From the NCBI RefSeq assembly GCF_036246005.1, contig NZ_CP109171.1, positions 7,738,001 through 7,802,000 of the forward strand: DNA of 64,000 bases, read 5' to 3'. Shown here piece by piece: positions 8,254-18,369 of this stretch; within the stretch, counting starts at the first letter, position 1; each line of letters starts with the position of its first letter. The position numbers were made by a program, and so were the translations under genes. The notes beneath the pieces were generated by a model. That model had not been told where the DNA came from. It saw only the letters and a program-made list of their open reading frames with translations, and made no database searches. The stretch is from Streptomyces sp. NBC_01723. GTDB taxonomy: Bacteria > Actinomycetota > Actinomycetes > Streptomycetales > Streptomycetaceae.

Positions 8254-8286
8254 CGAACGGATCGACGTATTGCGTCGATCCGTTCG
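8254..8286. terminator. Perfect 14-bp hairpin after hpgT
   Basis: CGAACGGATCGACG (8254-8267) is followed by a 5-base loop TATTG and its exact complement (8273-8286). It lies 95 bp after the hpgT stop and 243 bp before the hydrolase ATG. A terminator is the simplest reading; an operator or attenuator for the downstream hydrolase-mbtH-NRPS operon is also possible. Confidence 0.55.
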
Positions 8287-8529
8287 GCAGGACAGTATTC
8301 CCCCGGGGTGGGCTCCCCGGACGACGAGCCCACCGTGCGCGCAGGTAATGGGGGAGGAATTCTCGCTCGTGAGCCAGGCCATGCCACCCATACGCGACGA
8401 CGACGCACGCCGACCGCGACAGACCGGCGAAGACCCGGCCCGGCGCCGAAGGCGGCACCAGGACAGACAGCCCCACCACGACCGGTCCTCCGAACGGCCG
8501 GCGGTGACGACGCCGGAAGCGGTGCGGGC

Positions 8530-9342
8530 ATGCCGCAACTCCTGACCAACGGTGTCCGCCTCGCCTACCAACGCCAGGGAGCGGGCACACCGGTGCTCTA
8601 CATCATGGGCTCCGGTGCCGCCGGACGCGTGTGGACCGTCCACCAGACCCCGGCCGCGGTACGCGCGGGCTACGAGGCCATTACCTTCGACAACCGCGGA
8701 ATCCCGCCGTCCGACAGCCCTCCCGGCAAGTACTCACTCGCCGACCTGGCCGAAGACACCCGAGGACTGATCGAAGGACTGGACCTCGCACCCTGCCGGA
8801 TCGTCGGCGTCTCCCTGGGCGCCCTGATCGCCCAGGAACTGCTGATCACCTCGCCGCACCTGGTCCACTGCGCCGTCCTCATGGCCACCAAGGCACGCTC
8901 CGACACGGCCCGGACCGCGCACGCCATGGCACACCGCGCCCTCACCGACTCAGGGATCACCCTGCCACCCGAGTACTACGCCGCCACGACGGTCTTCGAG
9001 ATGTTCTCACCGAAGACCCTCGACAACGACGACGCGATCTCCCTCTGGCTCGAAACGTTCCAGATCGCGGACGGCGGCCGGCACATGGGCGGCGGCCAGT
9101 CCTGGGCCGGCCTCACCGGTGAGGACCGCCGACCCGCCCTGCGCGACACCACCGTCCCCTGCCGCGTCATCGCCTTCTCCGACGACCTCATCACACCACC
9201 GCACCTGGGCGCCGAAGTCGCCGACGCCATCCCGGACTGCGACTACGTCGAGATCCCCTCCTGCGGACACCTCGGCTACCTGGAACGCCCCGAAGAGATC
9301 AACTCCGCCATCCTGGAATTCCTGCGAAAGCACGACGACTGA
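8530..9342 (+). CDS. Alpha/beta-hydrolase
   Basis: A 270-residue alpha/beta-hydrolase with a visible triad: Ser95 in the nucleophile elbow GVSLGAL, an acid at Asp218 or Asp219 (FSDDLITPP), and His247 (SCGHLGYLERP). The oxyanion region is IMGSGAAG near residue 24. Length and motifs resemble small-molecule esterase and lactonase-like enzymes more than editing thioesterases. Its place just before mbtH and the NRPS genes suggests a pathway role, such as hydrolysis of a precursor ester or stalled intermediates, but no substrate can be read. ATG 8530 is chosen because conserved sequence starts there (MPQLLTNGVRLAY). The ribosome binding site is weak, so a start further upstream is not excluded. Confidence 0.72.
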   Translation: MPQLLTNGVRLAYQRQGAGTPVLYIMGSGAAGRVWTVHQTPAAVRAGYEAITFDNRGIPPSDSPPGKYSLADLAEDTRGLIEGLDLAPCRIVGVSLGALIAQELLITSPHLVHCAVLMATKARSDTARTAHAMAHRALTDSGITLPPEYYAATTVFEMFSPKTLDNDDAISLWLETFQIADGGRHMGGGQSWAGLTGEDRRPALRDTTVPCRVIAFSDDLITPPHLGAEVADAIPDCDYVEIPSCGHLGYLERPEEINSAILEFLRKHDD

Positions 9343-9416
9343 ACGTCACCGCGCGATTTTACGTCCTTTCATGTCTACGTCTTTCATGCCGTCAGCAGCC
9401 AGAGAGGGAAACGTAA
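9343..9416. promoter_or_regulatory. T-rich leader of mbtH with short direct repeat
   Basis: This gap is less G+C-rich than its surroundings and contains a near-direct repeat, tacgtcctttcatg (9360-9373) and tacgtctttcatg (9376-9388). An AGAGGGA ribosome binding site precedes ATG 9417. It may hold a promoter for mbtH and the NRPS genes, but no clear -35/-10 pair is visible. Confidence 0.3.
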
Positions 9417-9629
9417 ATGACCAACCCCTTCGAGGACCCGGAAGCCACCTACCTCGTGCTCGTCAACGACGAGGGGCAGCACTCGTTGTGGCCCGCCTTC
9501 ATCGACGTACCGGCCGGCTGGGAGGTGATCCTCAGTGAGTCCAGCCGCCAGGAATGCATGGACTTCATCGAGACCAACTGGACCGACCTCCGCCCCAACA
9601 GCCTGATCAAGGCCATGGAGAACAACTAG
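9417..9629 (+). CDS. MbtH-like protein
   Basis: A 70-residue protein with the family signature: [10 protein letters not shown], then P-A-G-W, then C-M-D-F-I-E, and W-T-D-L-R-P-N-S-L at the end. MbtH-like proteins bind adenylation domains and are often needed for their folding and activity. Hpg- and Tyr-using domains are well-known clients. It lies 94 bp before the first NRPS gene in the same direction and is likely co-transcribed. Length is standard for the family, and no other copy is in the window. Confidence 0.93.
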   Translation: MTNPFEDPEATYLVLVNDEGQHSLWPAFIDVPAGWEVILSESSRQECMDFIETNWTDLRPNSLIKAMENN

Positions 9630-9723
9630 CTCCACCGCTCCGCACCACGAGTTGTCAGCCGGCCGAGCAGCCGGCTCCTGTGCCGCTCACGGGCAGTCGA
9701 AAGCCGAGGAGGTCAGGTCAGGT

Positions 9724-12700
9724 ATGTCCCATGACGCGGAAAACGGCCAGGAGCTGATGACGGGGCAACTCGCCATCTGGAACGCACTCCAACTCGAACC
9801 CGTGGACCCGATCTTCAACATCGCCGAATACCTCGACATCCGGGGCGACCTGAATGTCGAGGTCTTCGTCGCCGCACTGCGCCGGCTCCTGGGCGAATGC
9901 GACTCCCTCCACGCCTGTTTCCGCGGCACCGGCACGGAGGCCAGGCAGCACTGGATGCCGCCGGACCGCCTGCCCATCCACGTCATGGACGTCTCCTCCG
10001 CCGCCGACCCCGCCGCGGCCGCGGTCGAGTGGATGCGCACCGACATGAACCGCTCCCTCGACGTGGCGAACGGCCCCCTCGCCACCCACGCCGTCTTCCG
10101 GATCGCGGAGCGGCGCTACTTCTGGTACATGTGCGCCCACCACCTCGTCGGAGACGGCTTCAGCGCCACCGTGCTCGTCGCCAGGCTGTCGCACATCTAC
10201 GCCGCCCTGCTCGCCGGCGAGGACCCCGCCGAGTCCGAGGATGTCCTGGAGTCCTCCGCACTCCTCCTGGAGGAGGACCGCAGATACCGCCAGTCGGAAG
10301 AATTCCAGGAGGACCGGCGCTTCTGGCTCGACCTGCTCGCCGACTGCCCCCGCACGGCCACCATCAGCGGCCTGCCCGTACGCAGGGCCAGATTCCTGCG
10401 CCGCAGGCACTTGGTCGAGGTCGACCGCGACCAGGCGGCCCGCATGAGGTCGTCCGCACGGAGACTCCGCACCAGCCTGGCCGGACTCGCGATCACCGCC
10501 GGCGCCGCATGCCTGCACCAGATCACCGGAGCCGACGATCTCACCTTCGGCATCCCCGTCCTGGGACGCGCCAACAACCGCCTGCGCGGAATCCCGGGCA
10601 CCACCACCAACATCGTCCCCGTCCGCTCCAGACTGGACCCCCGCGCCACGCTGGCCGACCTCGTACGGGCCACCTCGCGCAACGTCCGTGCCTCACTGAA
10701 GCACCAGCGCTACCACCAGATGGACATCCTCAAGGACCTGCACCGCGTGGGATCGGGCCCCGTCTTCGGCACGATCCTCAACGTCATGTCGTTCGACTAC
10801 CAGGTCACGTTCGGAGACTGCACGGCAACGGCCCACAACATCTCCAGCGGACCGGTCGACGACGTCCAGATCTCCATCTACGACCGCTCGACCGACGCCG
10901 GCTTCGAGATCGCCGTCGACGTGAACCCCGAGGCCTACAGCGCCGAAGCGGCCGAGGACATCGCCCGCCGCTTCCTGAACGCCCTGGAACAGCTGACCGA
11001 GGCTCCCCCCACGGAGCCGGTCGGCCGCTTGCAGCTGCTCTCGGAATCGGAGCGCCACCAGGTGCTCTCCGAGTGGAATGACACGGGTGTGGTGGTGGGG
11101 GATGTGTCGGTGTTGGGTTTGTTCGGGGAGGTGGTGGGGCGGGATCGGGGTGCGGTGGCGGTGGTGTGTGGTGATGAGCGGGTGTCGTATGGGGAGTTGG
11201 ATGTGCGGTCGGATCGGTTGGCGGGTGTGTTGAGGGGTCTTGGGGTGGGGCCTGAGTCGGTGGTGGGGGTGGTGTTGGAGCGGTCGGTTGATTTGGTGGT
11301 GGCGTTGTTGGCGGTGTGGAAGGTGGGGGGTGTGTATGTGCCGGTGGATGTGGAGGTGCCGGCGGAGCGGGTGGGTTGGGTGGTGGGGGATGCGGGGGCG
11401 GTGTGTGTGGTGTCGTGTCGTGGGTTGGTGGGGGGTTTGTTGGGGGGTGTGTCGGTGCCGGTGGTGTGTGTGGATGAGGTGGGGGCTGGTGCGGTGGGGG
11501 CTGGTGGGGTGGGGGCTGGTGTGGTGGGTGCGGTGGGGTCGGGTGGTGCGGCGTATGTGATGTATACGTCGGGGTCGTCGGGGGTGCCGAAGGGTGTGGT
11601 GGTGTCGCATGGGGGGTTGGTTAATCGGTTGTTGTGGATGCAGGGGCGGTTTGGGCTGGGTGTTGATGATGTGGTGTTGCATAAGGCGTCGGTGGGTTTT
11701 GATGTGTCGTTGTGGGAGTTGTTGTGGCCGTTGGTGGTGGGTGCGCGGTTGGTGTTGGCGCGGCCGGGTGGGCATCGGGATCCGGTGTATTTGTCGGGGT
11801 TGATTGAGGGTGAGGGGGTGACGACGGTTCATTTTGTGCCGTCGATGTTGGGGGTGTTTGTTGAGGGGGGTGTGGTGGGTGGTTGGGGTTCTTTGCGGCG
11901 GGTGGTGTGTTCGGGTGAGGTGTTGTCGGGGGTGTTGGCGGAGCGGTTTGTGGGGTTGTGTGGTGCGGAGTTGCATAATTTGTATGGTCCGACGGAGACG
12001 TCGGTGGATTCGACGGCGTGGGTGTGGCCGGGGTCGGGTTCGGGTGGGGTTTCTGGTGGGGGTTCGGGTTCGGGTTCGGGTTCGGGTGTGGTGGTGCCGT
12101 TGATTGGTGGTCCTATTTGGAATACGCGGGTGTTTGTGTTGGATGGGTGGTTGCGGCCGGTGGCGCCGGGTGTGGTGGGGGAGTTGTATATCGCGGGGGT
12201 GGGGTTGGCTCGGGGGTATGTGGGGCGGGCTGGGTTGACGGGGGAGCGGTTTGTGGCGTGTCCGTTTGGTGGTGTGGGTGAGCGGATGTATCGGACGGGG
12301 GATTTGGTGCGGTGGGTTGGGGGTGGGGAGTTGGCTTTTGTGGGGCGGGTGGATGGTCAGGTGAAGGTGCGGGGGGTGCGGGTTGAGCCGGGTGAGGTGG
12401 AGGGGGTGTTGGGGTCTCATGCGGGGGTGGGGCAGGTGGTGGTTGTTCCGCGTGAGGATGTGCCGGGGGATGTGCGGCTCGTCGCCTATGTCGTCCCCGA
12501 CAGGGAGGTCGGCGAGGCCGAAGCCGAGGCACTGCCCGGGATGTTGCGTGCACACGTGAGCCGACGGTTGCCGGAGTACATGGTGCCGTCGGCGGTGCTG
12601 GTCCTGGACGAACTGCCGTTTACGGTGAACGGGAAGCTGGACCGGGCGGCGCTGCCGGCACCGGAGCACTCGTCTGCCGGTGGGCGGGGTCCCGCGTCGG

Positions 12701-15700
12701 TGGCTGAAGAGCTTGTCTGCCAGGCCTTCGCGGAAGTGCTGGGTGTGGATCGGGTGGGGGTGGAGGACAACTTCTTCGAACTGGGCGGGCATTCGCTGTT
12801 GGCGGGCTCGCTGGTGCAGCGGCTGGGCGAGCGGGGCCTCGGGGTGTCGGTGCGGGTGCTGTTCGAGGCGCCGACACCGGCGGCGCTGGCCGCGTCGAGC
12901 AGCGGTGGTGGTGCGGTCGAGGTGCCGCCGAACGGCATCCCCGAGCAGGGCGCGGAGGTGGTCACGCCGGAGATGCTGCCGCTGGTCGAGCTGACGACCG
13001 CGCAGGTGGAGTCGGTGTGCGCGGCGGTCGAGGGCGGGGCGGCGAACGTGACGGATGTGTATCCGCTGGCGCCGTTGCAGGAGGGCATCTTCTTCCATCA
13101 TCTCCTCGCCGGGCCGGGTGAGGCGGACGCGTATCTGATGCAGATGGCGCTGGCCTTCGACTCTCGCGAACGGCTGAACGAGTTCCTGGCGGCGTTGCAG
13201 CAGGTGGTGGACCGGCATGACATCTGCCGCACGGGAGTGGTGTGGGAGGGGTTGCCCGAGCCGGTGCAGGTGGTCTTGCGCCGTGCCCAGCTTCCGGTAA
13301 CCGAGGTGACGTTGTCGGAAGGCGGTGATGCGGCCGCGGAGTTGTTGGCGAACGCAGAGCAGTGGATGGACGTACGGCGAGCACCGTTGCTGCGGGTGTA
13401 TGCGGCTGCCGAGCCCGGTGGTTCGGGGCGGTGGCTGGGGTTGGTGCAGGTGCATCACCTGCTCCAGGACCACACGGCGCTGGAGGTGGTGCTGGGTGAG
13501 GTCGCGGCGTTGATGGAGGGACGCGGGGATGAGTTGCCGGTGCCGCTGCCGTTCCGGGACTTCGTGGCGCAGGCGCGGTTGGGGGTTTCGCGTGCGGAGC
13601 ATGAGGAGTTCTTCGCTGAGCTGTTGGGCGATGTGACGGAGCCGACGCTGCCCTTTGGGTCGGCCGATGCTCATGGTGACGGCACGGGTGTGCGGTCGGC
13701 GCGGGTGGTGGTGGACGACGGGCTGGCGGGGCGGGTGCGGGAGAGTGCGCGTGGGTTGGGGGTGAGTCCGGCGACGTTGTTCCACGTCGCGTATGCGCGG
13801 GTGCTGGCGAGTCTGGCGGGGCGGTCGGATGTGGTGTTCGGGACGGTGTTGCTGGGTCGGATGAATGCGGGGGTGGGGGCGGAGCGGATTCCTGGCCCGT
13901 TCATCAACACGTTGCCGGTGCGGATGGACGTCGCGGATACGGATGTGGTGGGTGCGGTGCGGGCGATGCAGGGGCAGTTGGCCGGCCTGCTGGTGCATGA
14001 GCATGCCCCGCTGGCCCTGGCGCAGAGGGTGAGTGGTGTCCCGGCGTCGGCTCCGTTGTTCACGTCGTTGTTCAACTACCGGCATGACGGGCGATCGGTG
14101 CGTGGTGGTGCTGCGGGTGTTGAGTTGTTGTTCGCGCGGGAGCGGACGAATTATCCGTTGGCGGTTGCGGTGGATGATCTCGGGTCTGGGTCTGGGTCTG
14201 GGTTTGCGGTGGTGGTTGATGCGGTTGCTCCGGGGGATGCCGGGTTGGTGTGTGAGTTGGTGGAGATGGCGGTGGGGGAGTTGGTGGGGGCGTTGGAGGT
14301 TGCGCCGGGAGCTGTGTTGGGTGGTGTGGGTGTGCTGCCGTCGTCGGTGCGGGGGCAGGTGGTGGATGGCTGGAACAGTGGTGTGGTGTCGGTGCCTGAG
14401 GTGACGTGGGTGGAGTTGTTCGCGGAGCGGGTGGTGGGGGATCCGGGTGCGGTGGCGGTGGTGTGTGGGGAGGAGAGGCTGACTTATGGGGAGTTGGATG
14501 AGCGTTCTGGTCGGTTGGCGGGTGTGCTGGCGGGTCGGGGTGTGGGGCCGGAGTCGGTGGTGGGTGTGGTGTTGGGGCGGTCGGTTGATGTGGTGGTGGC
14601 GTTGTTGGGGGTGTGGAAGGCGGGGGGTGCGTATGTGTTTGTTGATCCGTCGTATCCGGTGGAGCGGGTGGGTGTGGTGCTGGCGGAGGCGGGGCCGGTG
14701 TGTGTGGTGACCGACAGGGCTTTGTCCGGTGGGTTGCCGGATGGGCTGGGTGTGCCGGTGGTGTGTCTGGATGATCCGGGGGTGGAGTCTGCGCCGGTGG
14801 TGGGTTCTGTGGTGGGTGCTGGGTTGGGTGTGGCGGCGTATGTGATGTTTACGTCGGGGTCGTCGGGTGTGCCGAAGGGTGTGGTGGTGTCTCAGGGTGC
14901 GGTGGTGGGTTTGGTGGCGGCTTTGGGTCCGGTGCTGGGTGCTGGGCCTGGGGTGGGTGTGTTGCAGTTTGCGTCGTTTGGGTTTGACGGTTCGGTGCTG
15001 GATGTTGCGGTGGTGTTGGCGTCGGGTGGGCGTCTGGTGGTGGCGTCGGAGGCGGAGCGGGCGGATGTGGGGTTGTTGGCGGATCTGGTGGTGCGGGAGG
15101 GCGTGGGGGTCGCGAGTGTGGTGCCTTCCCTCCTGGGTGTGGTCGATCCGGCGGGGGTGCCTGGTCTGGGGCGGGTGTTGGTGGGCGGTGAAGTGTTGTC
15201 GAATGAGGTGGCGCGGGTGTGGGCGGGTGGTGGCCGGGTGTTGGTGAACACGTATGGGCCGACGGAGGCGACGGTGATGGTCACCGCCGGGCGGGTGCCG
15301 CAGGGTGGGGTGGGTGTGCCGTCGGTGGGTGGGCCGGTGGCGAATGCGCGGGTGTATGTGCTGGACGGGTTCCTTGAGCCGGTGCCGCCAGGGGTGGTGG
15401 GGGAGCTGTATGTCGCGGGTGTGCAGCTGGCCCGTGGGTATCACCAGCGTCCGGGGCTGACCGGGGAACGGTTTGTGGCGTGTCCGTTCGGTGGTGCGGG
15501 TGAGCGGATGTATCGGACCGGTGACCTGGCGCGGTGGACGGTGGACGGGCAGTTGATGTTCGTGGGCCGTGCGGATGATCAGGTGAAGGTGCGTGGGTTC
15601 CGGGTCGAGCCGGCCGAGGTCGAGGCCGTCCTGGCCGCACATGCCGGGGTGGGTCAGGCGGTGGTGGTCGCGCGTGAGGATGTGCCGGGTGACAAGCGGC

Positions 15701-18369
15701 TGGTCGCCTACGTCGTGCCCGAGGGCGACGGCCCGCTGGGCGGTGACCTGAGGCGCTTTACGGCTGAGCGGTTGCCGGAGTACATGGTGCCGTCGGCGGT
15801 GGTGGTGCTCGACGGGCTGCCGTTGTCGGTGAACGGGAAGCTGGACCGTTCCGCGCTGCCGGCGCCGGAGTATTCGTCTGCAGGTGGGCGGGGGCCTGCC
15901 ACGGTGGCTGAAGAGCTGGTGTGCCAGGTCTTCGCGGATGTCCTGGGCGTCGACCGTGTAGGGGTGGAGGACAACTTCTTCGAGCTGGGTGGGCATTCGT
16001 TGCTGGCGGTGTCGTTGGTGCAGCGGTTGCGTGAGCGTGGGTTCGGGGTGTCGGTGAGGGCGCTGCTGGTGGCGCCGACCCCGGCAGGCTTGGCTGCGGC
16101 CGGTGCTGGTGGCGAGGGTGTGGTGGAGGTGCCTGCGAACGGGATTCCCGAGCAGGGTGTGGAGGTGATTACGCCGGAGATGCTGCCGTTGGTGGAGCTG
16201 ACAGCCGCCCAGATCGATTTGGTGTGTGAGTCGGTGGAGGGTGGGGCGGCGAACGTGACGGATGTGTATCCGCTGGCGCCGTTGCAGGAGGGCATCTTCT
16301 TCCATCATCTGCTGGCCGGCCCGGGTGAGGCGGATGTGTACCTCGTGCCGATGGTGTTGGGCTTCGACAGTCGTGAGCGGCTGGACGGGTTCCTGGCGGC
16401 GTTGCAGCGGGTCGTGGACCGGCACGACATCTACCGCACCGGGCTGGTGTGGGAGGGGCTGCCTGAACCGGTGCAAGTGGTCGCCCGCCGTGCGGTCGTT
16501 CCGGTGACCGAGGTGACGTTGCAGGAGGGTGGTGGAGACCCGGCCGCGGCGCTGCTGTCGGTGGCGGGTGAGTGGATGGACCTGCGGCGGGCGCCCCTGG
16601 TTCGGGTGCACGTTGCGGCCGAGCCGGGGATGCCGGGCCGGTGGGTGGCGTTGGTGCAGGCGCATCACTTGTTGCAGGACCACGCCGCGTTGGAGGTGGT
16701 GCTGGGCGAGGTGGCGGCGTTTATGACAGAGGACGGTGACCGTCTCCCAGAGCCGCTGCCGTTCCGTGGCTTCGTGGCTCAGGCGCGGTTGGGGGTTTCG
16801 CGTGTGGAGCATGAGGAGTTCTTTGCGGAGCTGTTGGGCGATGTGACAGAGCCGACGCTGCCGTTCGGATTGGCCGATGCTCGTGGTGATGGTTCCGGTG
16901 TGCAGCGGGCGCGGCTGGCAGTGGATGACCTATTGGCCTACAGGGTGCGGGAGCGGGCCCATGGTCTGGGTGTCTCTCCGGCAACGTTGTTCCATGTGGC
17001 GTGGGCGCGAGTGCTGGCGAGTTTGTCCGGCCGGACGGACGTCGTGTTCGGGACTGTGCTGCTGGGCCGGATGAATGCCGGGCTAGGCGCGGACCGGATC
17101 CCGGGTCCGTTCATGAACACTCTGCCGGTCCGGGTGCACGTTGATAAGGATGTCATCGGTGCGGTGCGGGCGATGCAGGCCCAGCTGGCCGGCCTCCTGG
17201 TGCACGAGCATGCCCCGCTGGCCCTGGCGCAGAAGGCCAGCGGCGTCCCGGCCTCAGCCCCGCTGTTCACCTCCCTGCTGAACTATCGCCACACCCAGCT
17301 GTCGGGTGAGCACCCCGGCGACGGTGATCTGAACGGCATCGACGGCGTGACGATGCTTTACGGGAGAGGTGTCACCAACTATCCGCTGGCCTTGGCAGTG
17401 GATGACACGGGGAATGGGTTCCGGCTGACGGCCGATGCACTTCAGCCTGCTGATCCCGAGTTGGTGTGCGGGCTGATGCACACGGCGGTCGGGAGTCTCG
17501 TCGAGGCTTTGGAGAGCGCGCCGGGCACGGGGCTGCGTGGGCTTGAGGTGTTGTCGGAGGGTGTTCGGGGGCGGGTGTTGGTTGGGTGGAATGAGTCGGG
17601 TGTGGTGGGGGTGTCGGGTGTGGTGCCGGGGTTGTTCGGGGAGCAGGTGGTACGGACTCCGGATGCGCCGGCGGTGGTGGGTGTGGGGGAGACGCTGTCG
17701 TATGGGGAGTTGGATGAGCGGGCGTCTCGGTTGGCGGGTGTGTTGAGGGGTCGGGGTGTGGGGCCTGAGTCTGTGGTGGGGGTGTTGTTGGAGCGGTCGG
17801 TGGATGTGGTGGTGGCGTTGTTGGGGGTGTGGAAGGCGGGGGGTGCGTATCTGCCGGTTGATCCGGAGTCTCCGGCGGAGCGGGTGGCGTGGTTGTTGGA
17901 GGATGCGGGTCCGGTGTGTGTGGTGACCAGTGCGGAGTTGGCGGGTGGGTTGCCGCAGGGTCTGGCGGTGTTGGTGGATGAGGCGGTGGGTGAGGGGCCG
18001 GTGGTGTCGGCTGAGGCCGTGGTGGGTCCGGGGCATGCGGCGTATGTGATGTATACGTCGGGGTCGACGGGGCGGGCGAAGGGTGTGGTGGTGTCGCATG
18101 GGGCGTTGGCGGGTTATGTGGCGTGGTGTGTGGGGGCGTATCCGGGGGTGCGGGAGAGCAGTCTGCTGCATGGGTCGGTGTCGTTTGATCTGGGTGTGAC
18201 GGGGTTGTATGCGGCGTTGGTGTCGGGTGGGTGTGTGTTCGTGTCGGGGCTGGATGAGGGTCTGCCGGGGGTGCTGGGTGGGCGTCGTCTGGGCTTTTTG
18301 AAGGTGACGCCGAGCCATCTGCCGTTGCTGGATGCGTTGGCGGGGAGTGTGTTCCGACGGGCCAGTTGA
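9724..18369 (+). CDS. NRPS gene 1, 5' fragment (modules 1-2 and part of 3)
   Basis: First part of a ten-module NRPS whose frame breaks at 18342-18345. Order: C-A(Ser)-T, C/E-A(X)-T, C/E-A(Asp, N-terminal half). The start is ATG 9724, with GAGGAGGT at 9705-9713 at good spacing; a TTG at 9652 is in frame but has no such site. The protein opens with a complete C domain (HHLVGDG at 10138-10158), so something must be delivered to module 1: a fatty acid, another acyl group, or a residue from another protein. No acyl ligase or free carrier protein is in the window. The last 8 residues (SVFRRAS before TGA 18367-18369) are out of frame compared with sister Asp domains at 34470 and 53830. Fragment 18366-42059 is the continuation of the same gene. 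Confidence 0.9.
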   Translation: MSHDAENGQELMTGQLAIWNALQLEPVDPIFNIAEYLDIRGDLNVEVFVAALRRLLGECDSLHACFRGTGTEARQHWMPPDRLPIHVMDVSSAADPAAAAVEWMRTDMNRSLDVANGPLATHAVFRIAERRYFWYMCAHHLVGDGFSATVLVARLSHIYAALLAGEDPAESEDVLESSALLLEEDRRYRQSEEFQEDRRFWLDLLADCPRTATISGLPVRRARFLRRRHLVEVDRDQAARMRSSARRLRTSLAGLAITAGAACLHQITGADDLTFGIPVLGRANNRLRGIPGTTTNIVPVRSRLDPRATLADLVRATSRNVRASLKHQRYHQMDILKDLHRVGSGPVFGTILNVMSFDYQVTFGDCTATAHNISSGPVDDVQISIYDRSTDAGFEIAVDVNPEAYSAEAAEDIARRFLNALEQLTEAPPTEPVGRLQLLSESERHQVLSEWNDTGVVVGDVSVLGLFGEVVGRDRGAVAVVCGDERVSYGELDVRSDRLAGVLRGLGVGPESVVGVVLERSVDLVVALLAVWKVGGVYVPVDVEVPAERVGWVVGDAGAVCVVSCRGLVGGLLGGVSVPVVCVDEVGAGAVGAGGVGAGVVGAVGSGGAAYVMYTSGSSGVPKGVVVSHGGLVNRLLWMQGRFGLGVDDVVLHKASVGFDVSLWELLWPLVVGARLVLARPGGHRDPVYLSGLIEGEGVTTVHFVPSMLGVFVEGGVVGGWGSLRRVVCSGEVLSGVLAERFVGLCGAELHNLYGPTETSVDSTAWVWPGSGSGGVSGGGSGSGSGSGVVVPLIGGPIWNTRVFVLDGWLRPVAPGVVGELYIAGVGLARGYVGRAGLTGERFVACPFGGVGERMYRTGDLVRWVGGGELAFVGRVDGQVKVRGVRVEPGEVEGVLGSHAGVGQVVVVPREDVPGDVRLVAYVVPDREVGEAEAEALPGMLRAHVSRRLPEYMVPSAVLVLDELPFTVNGKLDRAALPAPEHSSAGGRGPASVAEELVCQAFAEVLGVDRVGVEDNFFELGGHSLLAGSLVQRLGERGLGVSVRVLFEAPTPAALAASSSGGGAVEVPPNGIPEQGAEVVTPEMLPLVELTTAQVESVCAAVEGGAANVTDVYPLAPLQEGIFFHHLLAGPGEADAYLMQMALAFDSRERLNEFLAALQQVVDRHDICRTGVVWEGLPEPVQVVLRRAQLPVTEVTLSEGGDAAAELLANAEQWMDVRRAPLLRVYAAAEPGGSGRWLGLVQVHHLLQDHTALEVVLGEVAALMEGRGDELPVPLPFRDFVAQARLGVSRAEHEEFFAELLGDVTEPTLPFGSADAHGDGTGVRSARVVVDDGLAGRVRESARGLGVSPATLFHVAYARVLASLAGRSDVVFGTVLLGRMNAGVGAERIPGPFINTLPVRMDVADTDVVGAVRAMQGQLAGLLVHEHAPLALAQRVSGVPASAPLFTSLFNYRHDGRSVRGGAAGVELLFARERTNYPLAVAVDDLGSGSGSGFAVVVDAVAPGDAGLVCELVEMAVGELVGALEVAPGAVLGGVGVLPSSVRGQVVDGWNSGVVSVPEVTWVELFAERVVGDPGAVAVVCGEERLTYGELDERSGRLAGVLAGRGVGPESVVGVVLGRSVDVVVALLGVWKAGGAYVFVDPSYPVERVGVVLAEAGPVCVVTDRALSGGLPDGLGVPVVCLDDPGVESAPVVGSVVGAGLGVAAYVMFTSGSSGVPKGVVVSQGAVVGLVAALGPVLGAGPGVGVLQFASFGFDGSVLDVAVVLASGGRLVVASEAERADVGLLADLVVREGVGVASVVPSLLGVVDPAGVPGLGRVLVGGEVLSNEVARVWAGGGRVLVNTYGPTEATVMVTAGRVPQGGVGVPSVGGPVANARVYVLDGFLEPVPPGVVGELYVAGVQLARGYHQRPGLTGERFVACPFGGAGERMYRTGDLARWTVDGQLMFVGRADDQVKVRGFRVEPAEVEAVLAAHAGVGQAVVVAREDVPGDKRLVAYVVPEGDGPLGGDLRRFTAERLPEYMVPSAVVVLDGLPLSVNGKLDRSALPAPEYSSAGGRGPATVAEELVCQVFADVLGVDRVGVEDNFFELGGHSLLAVSLVQRLRERGFGVSVRALLVAPTPAGLAAAGAGGEGVVEVPANGIPEQGVEVITPEMLPLVELTAAQIDLVCESVEGGAANVTDVYPLAPLQEGIFFHHLLAGPGEADVYLVPMVLGFDSRERLDGFLAALQRVVDRHDIYRTGLVWEGLPEPVQVVARRAVVPVTEVTLQEGGGDPAAALLSVAGEWMDLRRAPLVRVHVAAEPGMPGRWVALVQAHHLLQDHAALEVVLGEVAAFMTEDGDRLPEPLPFRGFVAQARLGVSRVEHEEFFAELLGDVTEPTLPFGLADARGDGSGVQRARLAVDDLLAYRVRERAHGLGVSPATLFHVAWARVLASLSGRTDVVFGTVLLGRMNAGLGADRIPGPFMNTLPVRVHVDKDVIGAVRAMQAQLAGLLVHEHAPLALAQKASGVPASAPLFTSLLNYRHTQLSGEHPGDGDLNGIDGVTMLYGRGVTNYPLALAVDDTGNGFRLTADALQPADPELVCGLMHTAVGSLVEALESAPGTGLRGLEVLSEGVRGRVLVGWNESGVVGVSGVVPGLFGEQVVRTPDAPAVVGVGETLSYGELDERASRLAGVLRGRGVGPESVVGVLLERSVDVVVALLGVWKAGGAYLPVDPESPAERVAWLLEDAGPVCVVTSAELAGGLPQGLAVLVDEAVGEGPVVSAEAVVGPGHAAYVMYTSGSTGRAKGVVVSHGALAGYVAWCVGAYPGVRESSLLHGSVSFDLGVTGLYAALVSGGCVFVSGLDEGLPGVLGGRRLGFLKVTPSHLPLLDALAGSVFRRAS
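11074..12487 (+). repeat. 1.4-kb Ser adenylation repeat, copy 1
   Basis: Aligns without gaps to 40161-41574 at a constant offset of 29,087 bp. Reading both by eye I found about four substitutions. The repeat covers almost all of the A domain up to the A8/A9 region and stops abruptly at GTCGCCTA, where the C-terminal subdomains diverge. Confidence 0.85.
12060..12086 (+). repeat. (GGGTTC)4-GGG G-quadruplex-type repeat
   Basis: Five GGG tracts separated by three bases on the coding strand, encoding alternating Gly-Ser in a loop of the module 1 Ser adenylation domain. It meets the usual G3-N1-7 definition of a G-quadruplex motif. The identical run occurs at 41147-41173. Confidence 0.8.
12891..16095 (+). 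other. NRPS module 2: C/E-A(X)-T
   Basis: The dual C/E domain opens with [16 protein letters not shown] sequence (VTPEML here) and [15 protein letters not shown], with a second motif HHLLQDH at 13453-13473. A3 core is [12 protein letters not shown] near 14845; NGK at 15832; carrier Ser 15997-15999. Pocket code DGLSLGTVMK is one I cannot assign; the same code recurs in modules 7 and 13. A dual C/E domain follows, so D-X is predicted. Confidence 0.75.
14182..14202 (+). repeat. (GGGTCT)3-GGG repeat
   Basis: Four GGG tracts with three-base spacers, encoding GSGSG in the C-terminal part of the dual C/E domain of module 2. Repeated exactly at 49739-49759 in module 13. Confidence 0.75.

Larger units (their letters stand above)
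8159..8529. other. 371-bp spacer between hpgT and hydrolase genes
   Basis: Contains two groups of inverted repeats in its first 130 bp (listed separately). A frame starting at GTG 8369, behind a plausible GGGGGAGGA site (8351-8359), would give about 58 Arg-rich residues ending at 8545. It resembles nothing I know and overlaps the hydrolase start, so I do not call it a gene. The hydrolase frame is open back to GTG 8308, but that extension is low-complexity. Confidence 0.5.
9757..12890 (+). other. NRPS module 1: C-A(Ser)-T
   Basis: C motif HHLVGDG at 10138-10158; A3 core about 11562-11595; A10 NGKLD 12628-12642; carrier Ser codon 12793-12795. Pocket code DVWHVSLVDK matches serine. A loop between A5 and A6 is rich in Gly-Ser, coded by GGGTTC repeats. 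The next module begins with a dual C/E domain, so D-Ser is predicted. The C domain is unlike all others in the window ([14 protein letters not shown] start) and probably acts as a starter or acyl-accepting domain. Confidence 0.8.

Noticed and set aside
8308..8529. GTG 8308 as the hydrolase start
   Set aside because: The added 74 residues are Pro/Arg/Gly-rich and not hydrolase-like; conserved sequence begins at ATG 8530.
8369..8545. A small Arg-rich frame behind a GGGGGAGGA site
   Set aside because: No recognisable domain, overlap with the hydrolase start, and composition expected by chance in this DNA.
9652..9723. TTG 9652 as the start of NRPS gene 1
   Set aside because: ATG 9724 has a well-spaced GAGGAGGT site and C-domain homology begins after it; the extra 24 residues look like untranslated leader.
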